64,000 nt of DNA from Martinezella tropici (GTDB lineage Bacteria; Pseudomonadota; Alphaproteobacteria; Rhizobiales; Rhizobiaceae), in assembly GCA_000799755.1 (NCBI GenBank), contig JUHI01000021.1, forward strand, positions 1 through 64,000, given 5' to 3'. Positions within the stretch are counted from its first letter, which is position 1. Each line of letters opens with the position of its first letter. Positions 1-9,053 of the stretch are shown here, in pieces. Below the pieces are notes generated by a model that did no database searches, was not told the origin of the DNA, and saw nothing but the letters and a program-made list of their open reading frames with translations. A program made the translations under genes and the position numbers.

Positions 1-407
1 AGCTCGGACCAGCGCGCGACATCGGCTTCCTCCATAAAGGCGTCGCAATAGGTCCGCGCCGTTCTGAAGGTTCTCTCCGTCATGAACGGAACCGACAGCT
101 TGAGGGCGCTGGATTCCAGAATGCTCCGCACCTCGAAGATCTGCACGATTTCCGGCTCCGAAACGCTGGTAACGATCGCGCCCCTGTTACGATGGAACTC
201 CACCAACCCTTCGGCCTCAAGGCGCTTCAGCGCCTCGCGAACCGGGATCTTGCTGACATTGAAGAGACGCGCGACATCGTCCTGGCGGATCGGCTCGCCT
301 TCGTCGAGCGAGCCGTCGGCAATGGCATCGCGGATGAACTTCAGGATCACATCGGATGTGCTCGGCGCCTTTCCCAGATTGGGTATCTCTTCGATATTGA
401 GAGGCAT
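1..407 (-). CDS. GntR-family (FadR/FCD-type) transcriptional regulator, N-terminal part
   Basis: The gene runs off the left edge, so only the first 135 or so residues are visible. They hold a GntR winged helix-turn-helix (about residues 18-75, with the recognition stretch VSKIPVREALKRLEAEGLV) and the start of an FCD-like ligand-binding domain (EIVQIFEVRSILES). The ATG at 407 follows an AGGGA-like ribosome site at a rather long distance. It lies on the same strand as, and 190 bp downstream of, the aconitase-X gene, so it may be the last visible gene of that catabolic operon and a candidate regulator of it. The effector is unknown. FCD-type GntR proteins usually sense small organic acids or amino-acid derivatives. 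Confidence 0.85.
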   Translation of the reverse strand, partial: MPLNIEEIPNLGKAPSTSDVILKFIRDAIADGSLDEGEPIRQDDVARLFNVSKIPVREALKRLEAEGLVEFHRNRGAIVTSVSEPEIVQIFEVRSILESSALKLSVPFMTERTFRTARTYCDAFMEEADVARWSE

Positions 408-596
408 GCAGTCTTTGTTCCCTGGAAACGGCGTGAGGTGATCAACGGTTGCGAGACCGCATCCTCTCCTCAATATCGTCATCTCCTTCCCTCGCGCAAG
501 CGCGTCAAACGCCTGCCCAAGGGACCGGCTCCCTACCATGGGAGCCCCGATACGGGACACATCGATATCGCAGCCAATCCCGATGCCGAATGCCGC

Positions 597-2285
597 TTAC
601 AGCCAGTTTGGCGGATCCGCCGGAACACGTCCCGCGATCGCTGCCTGCACGCAATCGGCAACGCTGCCGAAACGCACGACCCGACCACTGAGGCCCGGCC
701 CGTAATGCGCGTATTTGCCCGAATTCGTCATGACCGCGCGCGTTCCGGGCGGAAAGACCGGCTCCGAGATCGAGCACCAGCAAAGGTCGGGCAGAACCTC
801 TACGCCGCTCGCCCGCAATCGCGCAAGCGTCCCATCCGCCTCGGCAGCGGTGATGACGTCGCGTCCCGCCGTGACGATGACCATCACGTCAGGCAGCCGT
901 CGCCGGCCGGCAAAGGCGTCGGCGAGCGCGCGACATTCGGCTAGCGAGGCGTGCGGGCTGCCGATGGCCACGAGCTCGACGGCATCCGGCCCCTCGTTCA
1001 GCATCTTCCAGGCAGAAGCCATGTCGGCACGTGTGATTGCGAAGCGATCGCCATTCGGATTGATAGCATCGGCAGCCTCCGGCGTTACGCCTTCGACATG
1101 CAGCATGGGCGCTGCGGACGTCGTGCCGAAAGCCGCGCAAAGCGCCTTCAGATCGTCGCGGGATGGGTTTCCTAGAGCAAGACCGCGGAGCAATGGAATG
1201 CGATCCGGCGAGGCCCTGCCGGCGAGATAGCCGATAAGCGGCCAGAAGGCATCGTCACGGCCCTCGGGCAACTCGACATCGAGGATACGTGTCGCCTTGC
1301 GGTTTTGATCGAGATAGACGCCTGAAAGCGGGACACGACCGGTCAAGGCGATGCAGAGATCCAAGAAGTCTGGGTGTTTGGCCGTGCGCGCGCCAAGCAC
1401 GCTGTTGGCGAAAATGACGGCATTGGACTCGGCCCAGCCGATCGCCTCGCCGGCGCCCGGCGCGCTGCCGAGCAGATAGGGAGAACACGTGAAAGTCGGG
1501 CGACAGCCCATGCGCACATAGGCATCCGCCAGCCGCGCGGCGGGATCGCCGAAACCCTCCGGCACGCCCTGCGACCGCCAATTGGCGTGGTCGACCGAAA
1601 TGGCGTTCATGGTCGTGGGTACGCGCACGTGGCCGCCGAGATCGGCCATTTTCTCTGCAAAGGTAAGATTGGCCGGGCTCGCATAGATGCATCCGTCGAT
1701 ATGCGCCTGCGTCACGTCGATGAGGGAAGTGGCACCTTGCTGTGCGGCCATGGCAGTCAAGATGCGCATGGCCTGGGCAACCGCGACACCCTCGTCACCA
1801 TCAAGCATGGAGCGGTCGCCGTCCGTCAGTGCGAGCGCCGAGGTCGCCGGCGGCAGAAGCGCGATGGTCTCGCCGTCCGCCACAACGGCAGCGGTTTCAA
1901 TCCGGATGGTCTTTGCCTTAGATAGACGGGCAAAGACATCTGGCTGGAGGCGCACGACCGGCAGCTGCCTGGCGAACATTTCGGCAGCGACAAGCGCGCC
2001 GAGCGTCAGTACATCCTCGACTTCACAAAAGATCAGAGCAGCCGGTGCGCGGCCGGTCAGCGCGAGATCGAGCAGCACGCCGGAGCCGGTGCAGGAGCCC
2101 CGGCTCGACGGCATCATCAGTATCGCGCCCGTCAGACATTCGCCATGCAGGGGATGATGGATATCGATCACCTTGCCGGTGGCGGGATCGACCCCACCCC
2201 AGAAGCTGAGCGCTTCCTGCGTGGCGACGACACGGCCCTCCGCCGTGCCGCCCATAATACTGCGAGCCGATGCCGTATGGTTCAT
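597..2285 (-). CDS. aconitase X protein (AcnX), probable cis-3-hydroxy-L-proline dehydratase
   Basis: A single chain of about 562 residues fuses the AcnX swivel domain (about 1-135, with the conserved SSRGSCTGSG at 60-69) to the large AcnX catalytic domain (about 150-560). This is the architecture of the one-polypeptide AcnX class. Characterised bacterial members dehydrate cis-3-hydroxy-L-proline to delta1-pyrroline-2-carboxylate in the cytoplasm. A reductase suited to the next step (pyrroline-2-carboxylate to proline) lies at 6889-7926, which supports this reading. The ATG at 2285 is preferred because the family begins close to the ARSIMGGTAEG stretch. An in-frame ATG at 2300 is also possible and neither has a strong ribosome site. 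It sits 73 bp after the DadA-like gene on the same strand and is probably cotranscribed with it. Confidence 0.85.
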   Translation of the reverse strand: MNHTASARSIMGGTAEGRVVATQEALSFWGGVDPATGKVIDIHHPLHGECLTGAILMMPSSRGSCTGSGVLLDLALTGRAPAALIFCEVEDVLTLGALVAAEMFARQLPVVRLQPDVFARLSKAKTIRIETAAVVADGETIALLPPATSALALTDGDRSMLDGDEGVAVAQAMRILTAMAAQQGATSLIDVTQAHIDGCIYASPANLTFAEKMADLGGHVRVPTTMNAISVDHANWRSQGVPEGFGDPAARLADAYVRMGCRPTFTCSPYLLGSAPGAGEAIGWAESNAVIFANSVLGARTAKHPDFLDLCIALTGRVPLSGVYLDQNRKATRILDVELPEGRDDAFWPLIGYLAGRASPDRIPLLRGLALGNPSRDDLKALCAAFGTTSAAPMLHVEGVTPEAADAINPNGDRFAITRADMASAWKMLNEGPDAVELVAIGSPHASLAECRALADAFAGRRRLPDVMVIVTAGRDVITAAEADGTLARLRASGVEVLPDLCWCSISEPVFPPGTRAVMTNSGKYAHYGPGLSGRVVRFGSVADCVQAAIAGRVPADPPNWL

Positions 2286-2358
2286 GTCACCAAAGTCCAT
2301 ATGCAGGAGATCATGATCACCGATACGTAGGGAGGTGAACGTGATCTTACGGTTTCTG

Positions 2359-3600
2359 TCAGAAGCGTTGCGGCGAGAACGGCGCGAGATCAATCGCCGG
2401 CATCCGTCCCGTGAGGAGGTCGGCAACGATACACGCCGTACCGGCCGATTGGGTCAGGCCGAGATGGCCATGGCCGAAAGCATAGATCACATCCGGCGTC
2501 GCCTTGGCGCGGCCGATCGCGGGCAGGCTGTCGGGCAGCGACGGCCGGAAGCCCATCCACTGCTTGCCGCCCTCCGGCCTGAGGCCGGTCAGGAAGGTGC
2601 GGGCCTTCTGCAGCATCGCTTCGGAACGGCGAAAGTTCGGCGGCAGGGCCAATCCGCCCAGTTCCACCGCACCACCGACACGGATACCGGTCGAAAGCTT
2701 GCTGACGACGAATCCATGGCCGCCAAAGGTTATCTGCGTGCGCAGATCGAAGGCATCGGACGGGAGCGTCGTGTTGTAACCGCGTTCGGTTTCGAGCGGG
2801 ATATGTTCGCCGAGTGTTTTGGCAATCCGATGCGAGAAGGCGCCGGCGGCGAGGACGACCTTGCCGGCCTGACGCAGCTTTCCATCCGTCGCCACCACCT
2901 CGATCCCCGCGGGGATCGCGCGGAGCGCGGAAATCTCCGATATCTCAATGACGCCGCCACGGCTGCGAAAATGCGAGGCCAGCGCCAGCGTGTAAAGCTT
3001 GGGATCGGCAATGGAATACCAGCCGGGCGTGAAGGTGCCGAGCATAAAGCGTGAGGCAAGCCCGGGCTGGATTGCCGCCATCTCGTCAGCTTTCAGATGC
3101 TGGAATTCAATGCCGTGATTGCGGCGCACATCCCAGCCGGGCAGCGAAGCCTGGAATTCCGCCTCGCTCTCATAGACCTGGAGATTGCCCTCCTTGCGCA
3201 GCATCGAGAGCGTTCCTGTCGCGGCAAGGAACGGTTCCAGCTCCGCCTTGGACAAATCCATCAGGCTCGTCTGGGCCGCCGTGGAGTGAGCGACGCGCGA
3301 GGGCTGGCAGGCCCGCCAGAAGCGGAACATCCAGGGTGCAATCTGCAACGCATAGGCCGGCGGCACCGACAGTGGTCCAAGGGGGTCGAGGAGCCATTTC
3401 GGCGCCTTCTTCAAAATGCCGGGAGACGCCAGTGGCAGGATATCCGTGAAGGCAAAGGCGCCGGCATTACCGGCTGATGCACCTGCTGCCGGCCCCTCGC
3501 GATCGACCAACAAGACGCTCAAGCCGCGCGACTGGGCCGCAATCGCGGCCGAAAGGCCGACCACACCGGCCCCGATGACGATAATGTCAGGTCTCGACAT
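2359..3600 (-). CDS. DadA-type FAD-dependent D-amino-acid dehydrogenase/oxidase
   Basis: The 413-residue protein begins with a Rossmann FAD-binding motif (IIVIGAGVVGLSAAIA, residues 6-21) and continues as a DAO/DadA-family flavoprotein, ending with the usual GHGHLGLTQSAGT FAD-contact segment. The family oxidatively deaminates D-amino acids or cyclic imino acids. In hydroxyproline catabolism a homologue oxidises cis-4-hydroxy-D-proline to pyrroline-4-hydroxy-2-carboxylate. Its start overlaps the stop of the ABC ATPase gene by one base (TGATG), so the two are translationally coupled. That links the enzyme directly to uptake of its substrate. The exact substrate cannot be read from the sequence; D-hydroxyproline or D-proline is inferred from the neighbours. 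Confidence 0.85.
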   Translation of the reverse strand: MSRPDIIVIGAGVVGLSAAIAAQSRGLSVLLVDREGPAAGASAGNAGAFAFTDILPLASPGILKKAPKWLLDPLGPLSVPPAYALQIAPWMFRFWRACQPSRVAHSTAAQTSLMDLSKAELEPFLAATGTLSMLRKEGNLQVYESEAEFQASLPGWDVRRNHGIEFQHLKADEMAAIQPGLASRFMLGTFTPGWYSIADPKLYTLALASHFRSRGGVIEISEISALRAIPAGIEVVATDGKLRQAGKVVLAAGAFSHRIAKTLGEHIPLETERGYNTTLPSDAFDLRTQITFGGHGFVVSKLSTGIRVGGAVELGGLALPPNFRRSEAMLQKARTFLTGLRPEGGKQWMGFRPSLPDSLPAIGRAKATPDVIYAFGHGHLGLTQSAGTACIVADLLTGRMPAIDLAPFSPQRF

Positions 3601-4322
3601 CAGCGTACACTCGCAAGGAACTTCTGCGTTTCAGGATGCTGCGGGGCGCCAAAAATCTGCTCGGGCTTGCCGATCTCGGTCATGACGCCCTGATGGAAAT
3701 AGGCGACTCGATCCGAGACATCGCGGGCAAACGCCATTTCATGCGTCACGCAGATCATAGTCATCCCCTCCTCCGCCAGCATCTTCAACGTATCAAGCAC
3801 CTCGCCGACCAGCATGGGATCGAGCGCTGATGTCACCTCGTCAAACAGCATATATTCCGGCGACATGGCAAGCGCTCTTGCAATCGCCATGCGCTGCTGC
3901 TGACCACCGGACAGACGGGTCGGATAGATGGAAAGCTTTTCGGCCAAGCCGACATGCGTCAGCTGCTTGACCGCCATTTCCTCGGCGTGCTGCCTGCCGA
4001 GGCCAAGCACCTTGCGCGGCGCTAGCATGACATTCTCAAGCACGGTCAAATGCGGGAACGCATTCCACTGCTGAAAGACAATGCCGACCTTGCGGCGCAA
4101 CTTGTTGAGGTCAGTCGATTTCGCATGCACTTCCGTGCCGTCGATGCGGATGCGGCCGGAATCGATCGGCTCCAGACCATTGATGCAGGTCAGAAGCGTC
4201 GACTTGCCGGAACCGGAGCCGCCGATGATGGTGACAACCTCGCCCTTGTTGACGGTGAGGTTGATCCCCTTCAGCACTTCGAGCGGTCCGAAGGACTTGC
4301 GGACATTTTCGATCTCAATCAT
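3600..4322 (-). CDS. polar amino-acid ABC transporter ATP-binding protein
   Basis: This 240-residue GlnQ/HisP-type ATPase has a Walker A motif GGSGSGKST (34-42), the signature LSGGQQQR and the Walker B block MLFDEVTSALD. It would energise the permease pair encoded just upstream. The start overlaps the end of the permease gene by 8 bases, and the stop touches the start of the DadA-like gene. Five to six genes therefore form a tight block: binding protein, permease, permease, ATPase, oxidoreductase, AcnX. The likely substrate is a proline-like or hydroxylated amino acid, inferred from the two enzymes of the block. Confidence 0.93.
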   Translation of the reverse strand: MIEIENVRKSFGPLEVLKGINLTVNKGEVVTIIGGSGSGKSTLLTCINGLEPIDSGRIRIDGTEVHAKSTDLNKLRRKVGIVFQQWNAFPHLTVLENVMLAPRKVLGLGRQHAEEMAVKQLTHVGLAEKLSIYPTRLSGGQQQRMAIARALAMSPEYMLFDEVTSALDPMLVGEVLDTLKMLAEEGMTMICVTHEMAFARDVSDRVAYFHQGVMTEIGKPEQIFGAPQHPETQKFLASVR

Positions 4323-4968
4323 TGGGGGACCACCGTTTTTCGAGATAACCGCCGAGGCGGGCGATCGGGAAGCTGATAATGAAGTAGATCACGCCGCAGA
4401 TCGTCAGGATCAGCAGCGGCTCGTGCAGGCGGGTCACGAGGACCTGCGAGGCGCGCAACAGCTCGATCAGTCCCAGCCACAGGACCAGCGCGGAATCCTT
4501 CATGACCCCGAGCGAAAGACCGATCCATGAGGGAAGCGCGACGCGCGTGGCAAGCGGCGCCACGATGTAGCACATGTCCTGCCGCCAGCTCATGCCGAGC
4601 GAGCGGGCGGCGCGACGGGTGTTGGGCGGAACCGCGGCAATGCCGCCGCGCACGATTTCAGTGCAATAAGCGGCGGTATAGAGCGACAGCACCACGCAGG
4701 ACGTGGTGAATGGCGCCCAACCGAGCTTCAGGATCGCCTGCAGTGCATTTCCGAGAACCAGCTGGATGAGCAACGGTACCGAACGAAACACGTCCAGCAG
4801 GAAGGTCAGCGGCGCCGACCAGATCGATCCAGCCTGGACGCGGATGATCCCGAAGACGATCCCAAGGACAGTGCCTGCTGCAACGGACACGCCGGTCACC
4901 ACGAGTGTCATCCAGGCACCTTTGGCCAGGAAGAGGAGATCATTCCAGGTGAGCGCGGTATCGAACAT
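4315..4968 (-). CDS. amino-acid ABC transporter permease (HisMQ family)
   Basis: This 217-residue inner-membrane protein has about five hydrophobic segments and the HisMQ-type coupling segment (EIVRGGIAAVPPNTRRAARSLG) that contacts the ATPase. It is the second permease of the importer, starting 11 bp after the stop of the other permease gene and overlapping the ATPase gene by 8 bases. The two permeases probably form a heterodimer in the cytoplasmic membrane. Confidence 0.92.
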   Translation of the reverse strand: MFDTALTWNDLLFLAKGAWMTLVVTGVSVAAGTVLGIVFGIIRVQAGSIWSAPLTFLLDVFRSVPLLIQLVLGNALQAILKLGWAPFTTSCVVLSLYTAAYCTEIVRGGIAAVPPNTRRAARSLGMSWRQDMCYIVAPLATRVALPSWIGLSLGVMKDSALVLWLGLIELLRASQVLVTRLHEPLLILTICGVIYFIISFPIARLGGYLEKRWSPND

Positions 4969-4979
4969 CTCTCACCCCC

Positions 4980-5645
4980 TCAGTAGCGAAACATACGCCA
5001 GGCGGCGAGCCGGGCTGCAAGTGTGACGAGCTTGGCGATCAGGTAGTAGATCACCGCGGCCAGCGCGAAGAATTCGAAGGTGCGGAATGACCGCGCATTC
5101 AGCTCCTGCGTGACGCCGGCAAGATCGGTGCTCATGCCAACGGTGACACCGAGCGACGTCATCAGGATTGCCCAGACCATCTGGTTGGTGATCGGGAGGA
5201 ATGCGATACGCAGCATCTGCGGCAAAACGATCAGCCGGAAGGCCTGCAGCGATGTCATGCCCAAAGACCGGCCTGCACGCGTCTGCGTATCGGGGATTGC
5301 CTTCAGCGCGCCGCGGAAATTCTCGGCAAGATATCCGGCATTGTTGAAGGCGATGCCAACCAGCAGCGCCGTATAGGGGCTCAAGTGAATGCCGAAATTG
5401 CCGAGCCCGAAATGGGCCATGTAAATCTGAAAAAGCGCCGGCGTATTGCGGGCGATCTCCACCCAAGCCGAAGCGATACCGGAAAGCAGCCGGCTGCCAG
5501 AAAGCCGGAAGAGCGTCAGCGCCAGGGCGCAGGCAAGACCGATCGCCATCGACAGAACAGCGATCTGCAGGGTGACGACCGCGCCATCGAGCAGCTGCGG
5601 CAGTACCTTGAAGGCCTGGTTCCAGTGGAAGGTGTAGCTGAACAT
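4980..5645 (-). CDS. amino-acid ABC transporter permease (HisMQ family)
   Basis: A 221-residue membrane protein with a HisMQ-type EAA-like loop (YLAENFRGALKAIPDTQTRAGRSLG, seen around residues 107-131) and several transmembrane segments. It is the first permease gene after the binding-protein gene, which ends 70 bp upstream, and it is followed closely by its partner permease. An overlapping longer reading frame covers the same bases but lacks membrane character, so this frame is the real one. Confidence 0.92.
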   Translation of the reverse strand: MFSYTFHWNQAFKVLPQLLDGAVVTLQIAVLSMAIGLACALALTLFRLSGSRLLSGIASAWVEIARNTPALFQIYMAHFGLGNFGIHLSPYTALLVGIAFNNAGYLAENFRGALKAIPDTQTRAGRSLGMTSLQAFRLIVLPQMLRIAFLPITNQMVWAILMTSLGVTVGMSTDLAGVTQELNARSFRTFEFFALAAVIYYLIAKLVTLAARLAAWRMFRY

Positions 5646-5714
5646 GAACGTCCACCTTTCGGAAGGTCAAACGGCGCGGCCGTCATGGCCACGCCGTCGT
5701 TGAAATCGATCCGA

Positions 5715-6521
5715 TTAGCGATAGACGCTATTGACAGTCAGGGACGGCAGGGCGCCGCCGACCCACTTTTCGTAGAGCTCGGCGTAGCGGCCCGTGCGGA
5801 CTTGCTGGTTGATGAAGAGGTTGAGATAGTTGATGAGGCCGTATTCTTCGCGATTAGTGAAGAGAGAGACGTAATCCGTCTGGAACGGTGCCTTGCCGAC
5901 GACGGAGATGCCGGCGAATTTGCCTGATTTCACGGTTGCCTGGGCGACGGTCGAGGTGGAAACGGTCGCATCGAGTTGGCCCTGGCTCAGCGCCAGGAAG
6001 ACATCAGCCTGCGTCTGATACGGGCGAAACTCGCCTGTGCCCCACTCCTTGACCTGCTTTTCGAGCGCGATCGCCTCGTAGGTGCCGGCGGTTGCGCCGA
6101 CGATCTTGCCCTTCATGTCTTCGAAGGACTTGATGCCCGACTTGTCGTTGGAGGTGACGGCCATTTCGAAGGCGAAATAAGGAACGGTCATGCCGACGGT
6201 CTTGGCCCGCTCCAGCGTATCCGAGGTCGAGGCAACGCCGACGTCGACGCGGCCGGACATCAGCGCCGGAATGCGCTCGGGGAACGGCGTTTCGACGATC
6301 TCGGCCGTGACGCCGAGCGCCTTGGCCAGATCGTTGCAATAGTCGACGTCGAAGCCAATCGGATTGTTGTTCGCGTCGCGCGAGCCCATGGGCGGGAAAT
6401 CGAGCACGACGGCGCAACGGAGCGTTCCCGAGGAGATGATATCATCAAGCTTATCGGCTTTAGCCGGCGTGATAGCTGTAACAGCGGCCAGAAGGCCGAA
6501 TGCGATGACTATTTTTTTCAT
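5715..6521 (-). CDS. periplasmic amino-acid-binding protein of ABC importer
   Basis: The 268-residue protein starts with a signal peptide (MKKIVIAFGLLAAVTAITPAKA) followed by a family-3 solute-binding fold: LDDIISSGTLRCAVVLDFPP near the N-terminus, then GFDVDYCNDLAKALG. The ATG at 6521 is chosen over one ten codons upstream because it follows GGGAGG at good spacing and opens the signal peptide directly. It is the first gene of the leftward importer/oxidoreductase/AcnX block. Its promoter region holds one of the shared operator-like motifs (6598-6618), so it is likely controlled together with the divergent reductase gene. Confidence 0.92.
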   Translation of the reverse strand: MKKIVIAFGLLAAVTAITPAKADKLDDIISSGTLRCAVVLDFPPMGSRDANNNPIGFDVDYCNDLAKALGVTAEIVETPFPERIPALMSGRVDVGVASTSDTLERAKTVGMTVPYFAFEMAVTSNDKSGIKSFEDMKGKIVGATAGTYEAIALEKQVKEWGTGEFRPYQTQADVFLALSQGQLDATVSTSTVAQATVKSGKFAGISVVGKAPFQTDYVSLFTNREEYGLINYLNLFINQQVRTGRYAELYEKWVGGALPSLTVNSVYR

Positions 6522-6597
6522 TAGAATTTGTCCTCCCGTTTGATCGGCCATTCGCGGCCGCGGTCAATAAACGCTTTTTGCCGGCGCAAATCAAATT

Positions 6598-6618
6598 GAA
6601 AATACATGTAGTATACAA
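6598..6618 (-). promoter_or_regulatory. operator-like motif upstream of the ABC importer operon
   Basis: Read on the minus strand this is TTGTATACT followed by ACA and TGTATTTTC. It lies 77-97 bp before the binding-protein start, within the 367-bp divergent promoter region 6522-6888. Seventeen of 21 positions match the motif at 6817-6837, which faces the other way in front of the reductase gene. The GTATAC core fits the GT..AC type half-sites recognised by FadR-subfamily GntR regulators, two of which are encoded nearby. Confidence 0.55.
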
Positions 6619-6816
6619 AAAGAATTCAGAAGCATGGGGAGGACGCGGTGGAACTTCGCGTTTTCGACCTCAGATCGGAAGCGATAAACGAGAGTTTGGC
6701 TTCATGCCGAAGGGACGGAGATACGATTTCAGTGGAGCGTGAAAGCCACGGTCTTCCCTTTGGATAGCCAAGGCGCTGAAATGCCCAAGAGGACAGCTTG
6801 TTCTCGTGTCGATTTT

Positions 6817-6837
6817 TTGTATACTTTTTGTATTTTA
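6817..6837 (+). promoter_or_regulatory. operator-like motif upstream of the Ldh2-family reductase gene
   Basis: TTGTATACTTTTTGTATTTT starts at 6817, 52-72 bp before the reductase ATG. It shares 17 of 21 positions with the inverted copy at 6598-6618. The paired, oppositely oriented arrangement suggests that one regulator controls both divergent transcripts. Confidence 0.55.
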
Positions 6838-6888
6838 GATTTTCGCACCTATGATGCAAGCAAGGCGAAATAACGGGAGAGAATTCAG

Positions 6889-7926
6889 ATGAGCGACGTG
6901 ACCACCCTGACGCCGGATGCGCTGCAAAGCCGCGTCGTGGCGATCCTTTCGAAAGCCGGCTTCAATTCGCAGCAGGCCGGCGCGATCGCGCGGGTCATCG
7001 TCGCCGGCGAGCGCGACGCCTGCAAATCCCACGGCATTTACCGCATCGAAGGCGTGCTGCGGGCGGTTAAAGCCGGCAAGGCACGACCGGATGCCGTGCC
7101 GGTGCTGGAGGAGCAGGAGGGCTCCGCTATCGTTCGCGTGGACGCCAAGAGCGGCTTTTCCAACGCGGCGTTCGAGCTTGGCGTGCCGGCTCTTGCGGAG
7201 AAGGCTCGCCGCTTCGGCATCGCAGCGCTTGCCATCAACGACTGCACGCATTTCGCCGCCCTTTGGCCGGAAGTGGAGGCGCTGACGGATCGAGGCCTTG
7301 CCGCCTTCGCCATGTGTCCGAGCTATTCCACGGTGGCACCCGCCGGAGGCACGGCACCACTCCTAGGCACCAACCCCTTCGCCTTCGGCTGGCCACGCCT
7401 CGACAATCCGCCTTACGTTTTCGACTTTGCAACCTCGGTCGCCGCGCGCGGCGAGATCGAACTGCATCGGCGCGCCGGCAAGTCTCTTCCGGAGGGCTGG
7501 GCGCTCGACGCGGACGGCCAGCCGACGACAGACCCGGAGGCGGCGCTTGCTGGTGCGATGCTGCCGTTTGGCGGTCATAAAGGTTCAGCCATCGGCACGA
7601 TGATCGAACTTCTGGCCGGCATCATGATCGGCGATTTTACCAGCCGCGAGGCACTCGACTACCTCGGCACGACGGCGTTTGCCCCGCGTCATGGCGAACT
7701 CATCGTCGCCTTTTCGCCTCAGGCTTTCGCAGTCGGTCGGCCAGGCGATCCGCTTGCCCGCGCTGAAATACTGTTCGAAGCCATCGCCGGCCAGGGCGCC
7801 CGCCTGCCCTCACAGCGCCGTTTCGCCGCCCGTGCCCGTGCTGAAAAGGATGGTATCCCGTTGAACGCGGAGGAAATCCGTCAGCTCGACCGTCTGCTGG
7901 AACAAGGCCTCGACGCCGTCGCCTGA
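6889..7926 (+). CDS. Ldh2/MDH2-family NAD(P)H oxidoreductase, probable delta1-pyrroline-2-carboxylate reductase
   Basis: The 345-residue protein belongs to the malate/L-lactate dehydrogenase (Ldh2) family, recognisable from NDCTHFAALWPEVEAL in the middle and FGGHKGSAIGTMIELLAGIM towards the C-terminus. The family includes enzymes reducing delta1-piperideine/pyrroline-2-carboxylate to pipecolate/proline. That activity would consume the product of the aconitase-X dehydratase encoded in the divergent operon. Malate, lactate or ureidoglycolate dehydrogenase are family alternatives that the sequence alone does not exclude. The ATG at 6889 follows GGGAGA and is preceded by the operator-like motif at 6817. 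Confidence 0.8.
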   Translation: MSDVTTLTPDALQSRVVAILSKAGFNSQQAGAIARVIVAGERDACKSHGIYRIEGVLRAVKAGKARPDAVPVLEEQEGSAIVRVDAKSGFSNAAFELGVPALAEKARRFGIAALAINDCTHFAALWPEVEALTDRGLAAFAMCPSYSTVAPAGGTAPLLGTNPFAFGWPRLDNPPYVFDFATSVAARGEIELHRRAGKSLPEGWALDADGQPTTDPEAALAGAMLPFGGHKGSAIGTMIELLAGIMIGDFTSREALDYLGTTAFAPRHGELIVAFSPQAFAVGRPGDPLARAEILFEAIAGQGARLPSQRRFAARARAEKDGIPLNAEEIRQLDRLLEQGLDAVA

Positions 7927-7970
7927 ACGGCATCAAAATGTAAGCGAATGGCAACATAAGATAATGAAAA

Positions 7971-7990
7971 GAGGCCCCTTTCGGGGCCTC
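7971..7990 (-). terminator. intrinsic terminator of the DapA-family gene
   Basis: GAGGCCCC and GGGGCCTC form an 8-bp perfect stem around a TTTC loop. On the minus strand the stem is followed by TTTT, so it fits as a rho-independent terminator 31 bp past the stop of the leftward DapA-family gene. It lies between convergent genes and may also slow transcription from the rightward reductase gene, although no T-run follows on that side. Confidence 0.8.
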
Positions 7991-8021
7991 CAGCATTTTG
8001 GGCATATGCCAGTGCAGCAGC

Positions 8022-8984
8022 CTAGGCCTTGTACTTCTCCACGGCGCCGGGAAGCTTGCTCCACTCGGCGTACCAGCTGTTGAACAGCTTGAACTGCGCT
8101 TCGACATAACCGCGCTGGCTATCGTTCAGGACGTCGCTTTCATTGAAGTGCAGTTCGTACTCCTCGTCGCCCTTCAGCACCATCATGTGCTTGAAGAAGA
8201 GAACCAGATCCGGACCTTCATCGAAAGAGGAGAGGACGGCGAGCGCCTGCTCTAGTTCAAGCGCGCGCTGACGCGCGTCGACATCGCCCTTGGCCGCAGC
8301 CTGAGCGAGATTGCACAGATGGATGACTTCCCTCGGCAGGACGTTGCCGATGCCGGTGATGGCGCCCGTTGCACCGCAATTGACGAAGCCGTGGACAACG
8401 GCGGTGTCGACACCGATCATCAGCGATACGTCATCGTCGCGGCTGGTGATGTTTTCAGCGGCGTAGCGCATGTCGGCCGGACCGCCGAATTCCTTGAAGC
8501 CGACGAGATTGGCGTGCTCGGCGCGCAGCGCGAAGAACAGGTCGGCACGCGTGGCAAAGCCATAATAGGGGCTGTTGTAGATGACGGCAGGGAGATCGGG
8601 CGCTGCCGTGAGGATCGCCTTGAAATGCGCCTTCTGGGCGGCGATCACCGAACCACGCGACAGCACGCGCGGGATAACCATGAGGCCTTGAGCCCCGATC
8701 TTCTGGGCATGCGCCGCATGCGCGACGGCCGATGCCGTGTTGACGGCGCCGGTGCCGACGATGACGGGCACGCCCGCCTTGACCAGCCGTTCCACGCCTT
8801 CCATGCGCTGCGCATCGGTAAGCAGCGGCCAATCACCCATCGAACCGCAATAGACGACAGCCGACATTCCCGCCGCGATCAACTGCTTGCCCTTACGCAC
8901 CAGCGCATCGAAATCGGGGCTACGATCCGGCTTGCAGGGCGTCATCAAAGCGGGGATCACCCCGGAAAAAATGCTGGCTTTCAT
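8022..8984 (-). CDS. DapA/NAL-family aldolase-lyase, possible 1-pyrroline-4-hydroxy-2-carboxylate deaminase
   Basis: The 320-residue TIM-barrel protein of the dihydrodipicolinate synthase / N-acetylneuraminate lyase family has the catalytic tyrosine in VIYNSP (about Y136) and the Schiff-base lysine in GFKEF (about K164). The usual GTTGE-type substrate loop reads CGSMGDW (46-52), so it is not a housekeeping DapA. A member of this family converts delta1-pyrroline-4-hydroxy-2-carboxylate to 2-oxoglutarate semialdehyde in hydroxyproline breakdown. The adjacent DadA-like, AcnX and transporter genes make that role plausible but not proven. The ATG at 8984 follows AGAGGA. It lies 113 bp downstream of a GntR gene on the same strand. 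Confidence 0.82.
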   Translation of the reverse strand: MKASIFSGVIPALMTPCKPDRSPDFDALVRKGKQLIAAGMSAVVYCGSMGDWPLLTDAQRMEGVERLVKAGVPVIVGTGAVNTASAVAHAAHAQKIGAQGLMVIPRVLSRGSVIAAQKAHFKAILTAAPDLPAVIYNSPYYGFATRADLFFALRAEHANLVGFKEFGGPADMRYAAENITSRDDDVSLMIGVDTAVVHGFVNCGATGAITGIGNVLPREVIHLCNLAQAAAKGDVDARQRALELEQALAVLSSFDEGPDLVLFFKHMMVLKGDEEYELHFNESDVLNDSQRGYVEAQFKLFNSWYAEWSKLPGAVEKYKA

Positions 8985-9053
8985 CTGTCTATCCTCTTGG
9001 GCTCTGGATGGATCGGCAACGAGCCGCAGCCGCGCCTCACCGTCTTTGCAGCA

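Noticed and set aside
4972..5670. A 232-codon frame overlapping the first HisMQ permease gene
   Set aside because: It lacks membrane segments, while the overlapping frame is an unmistakable permease.
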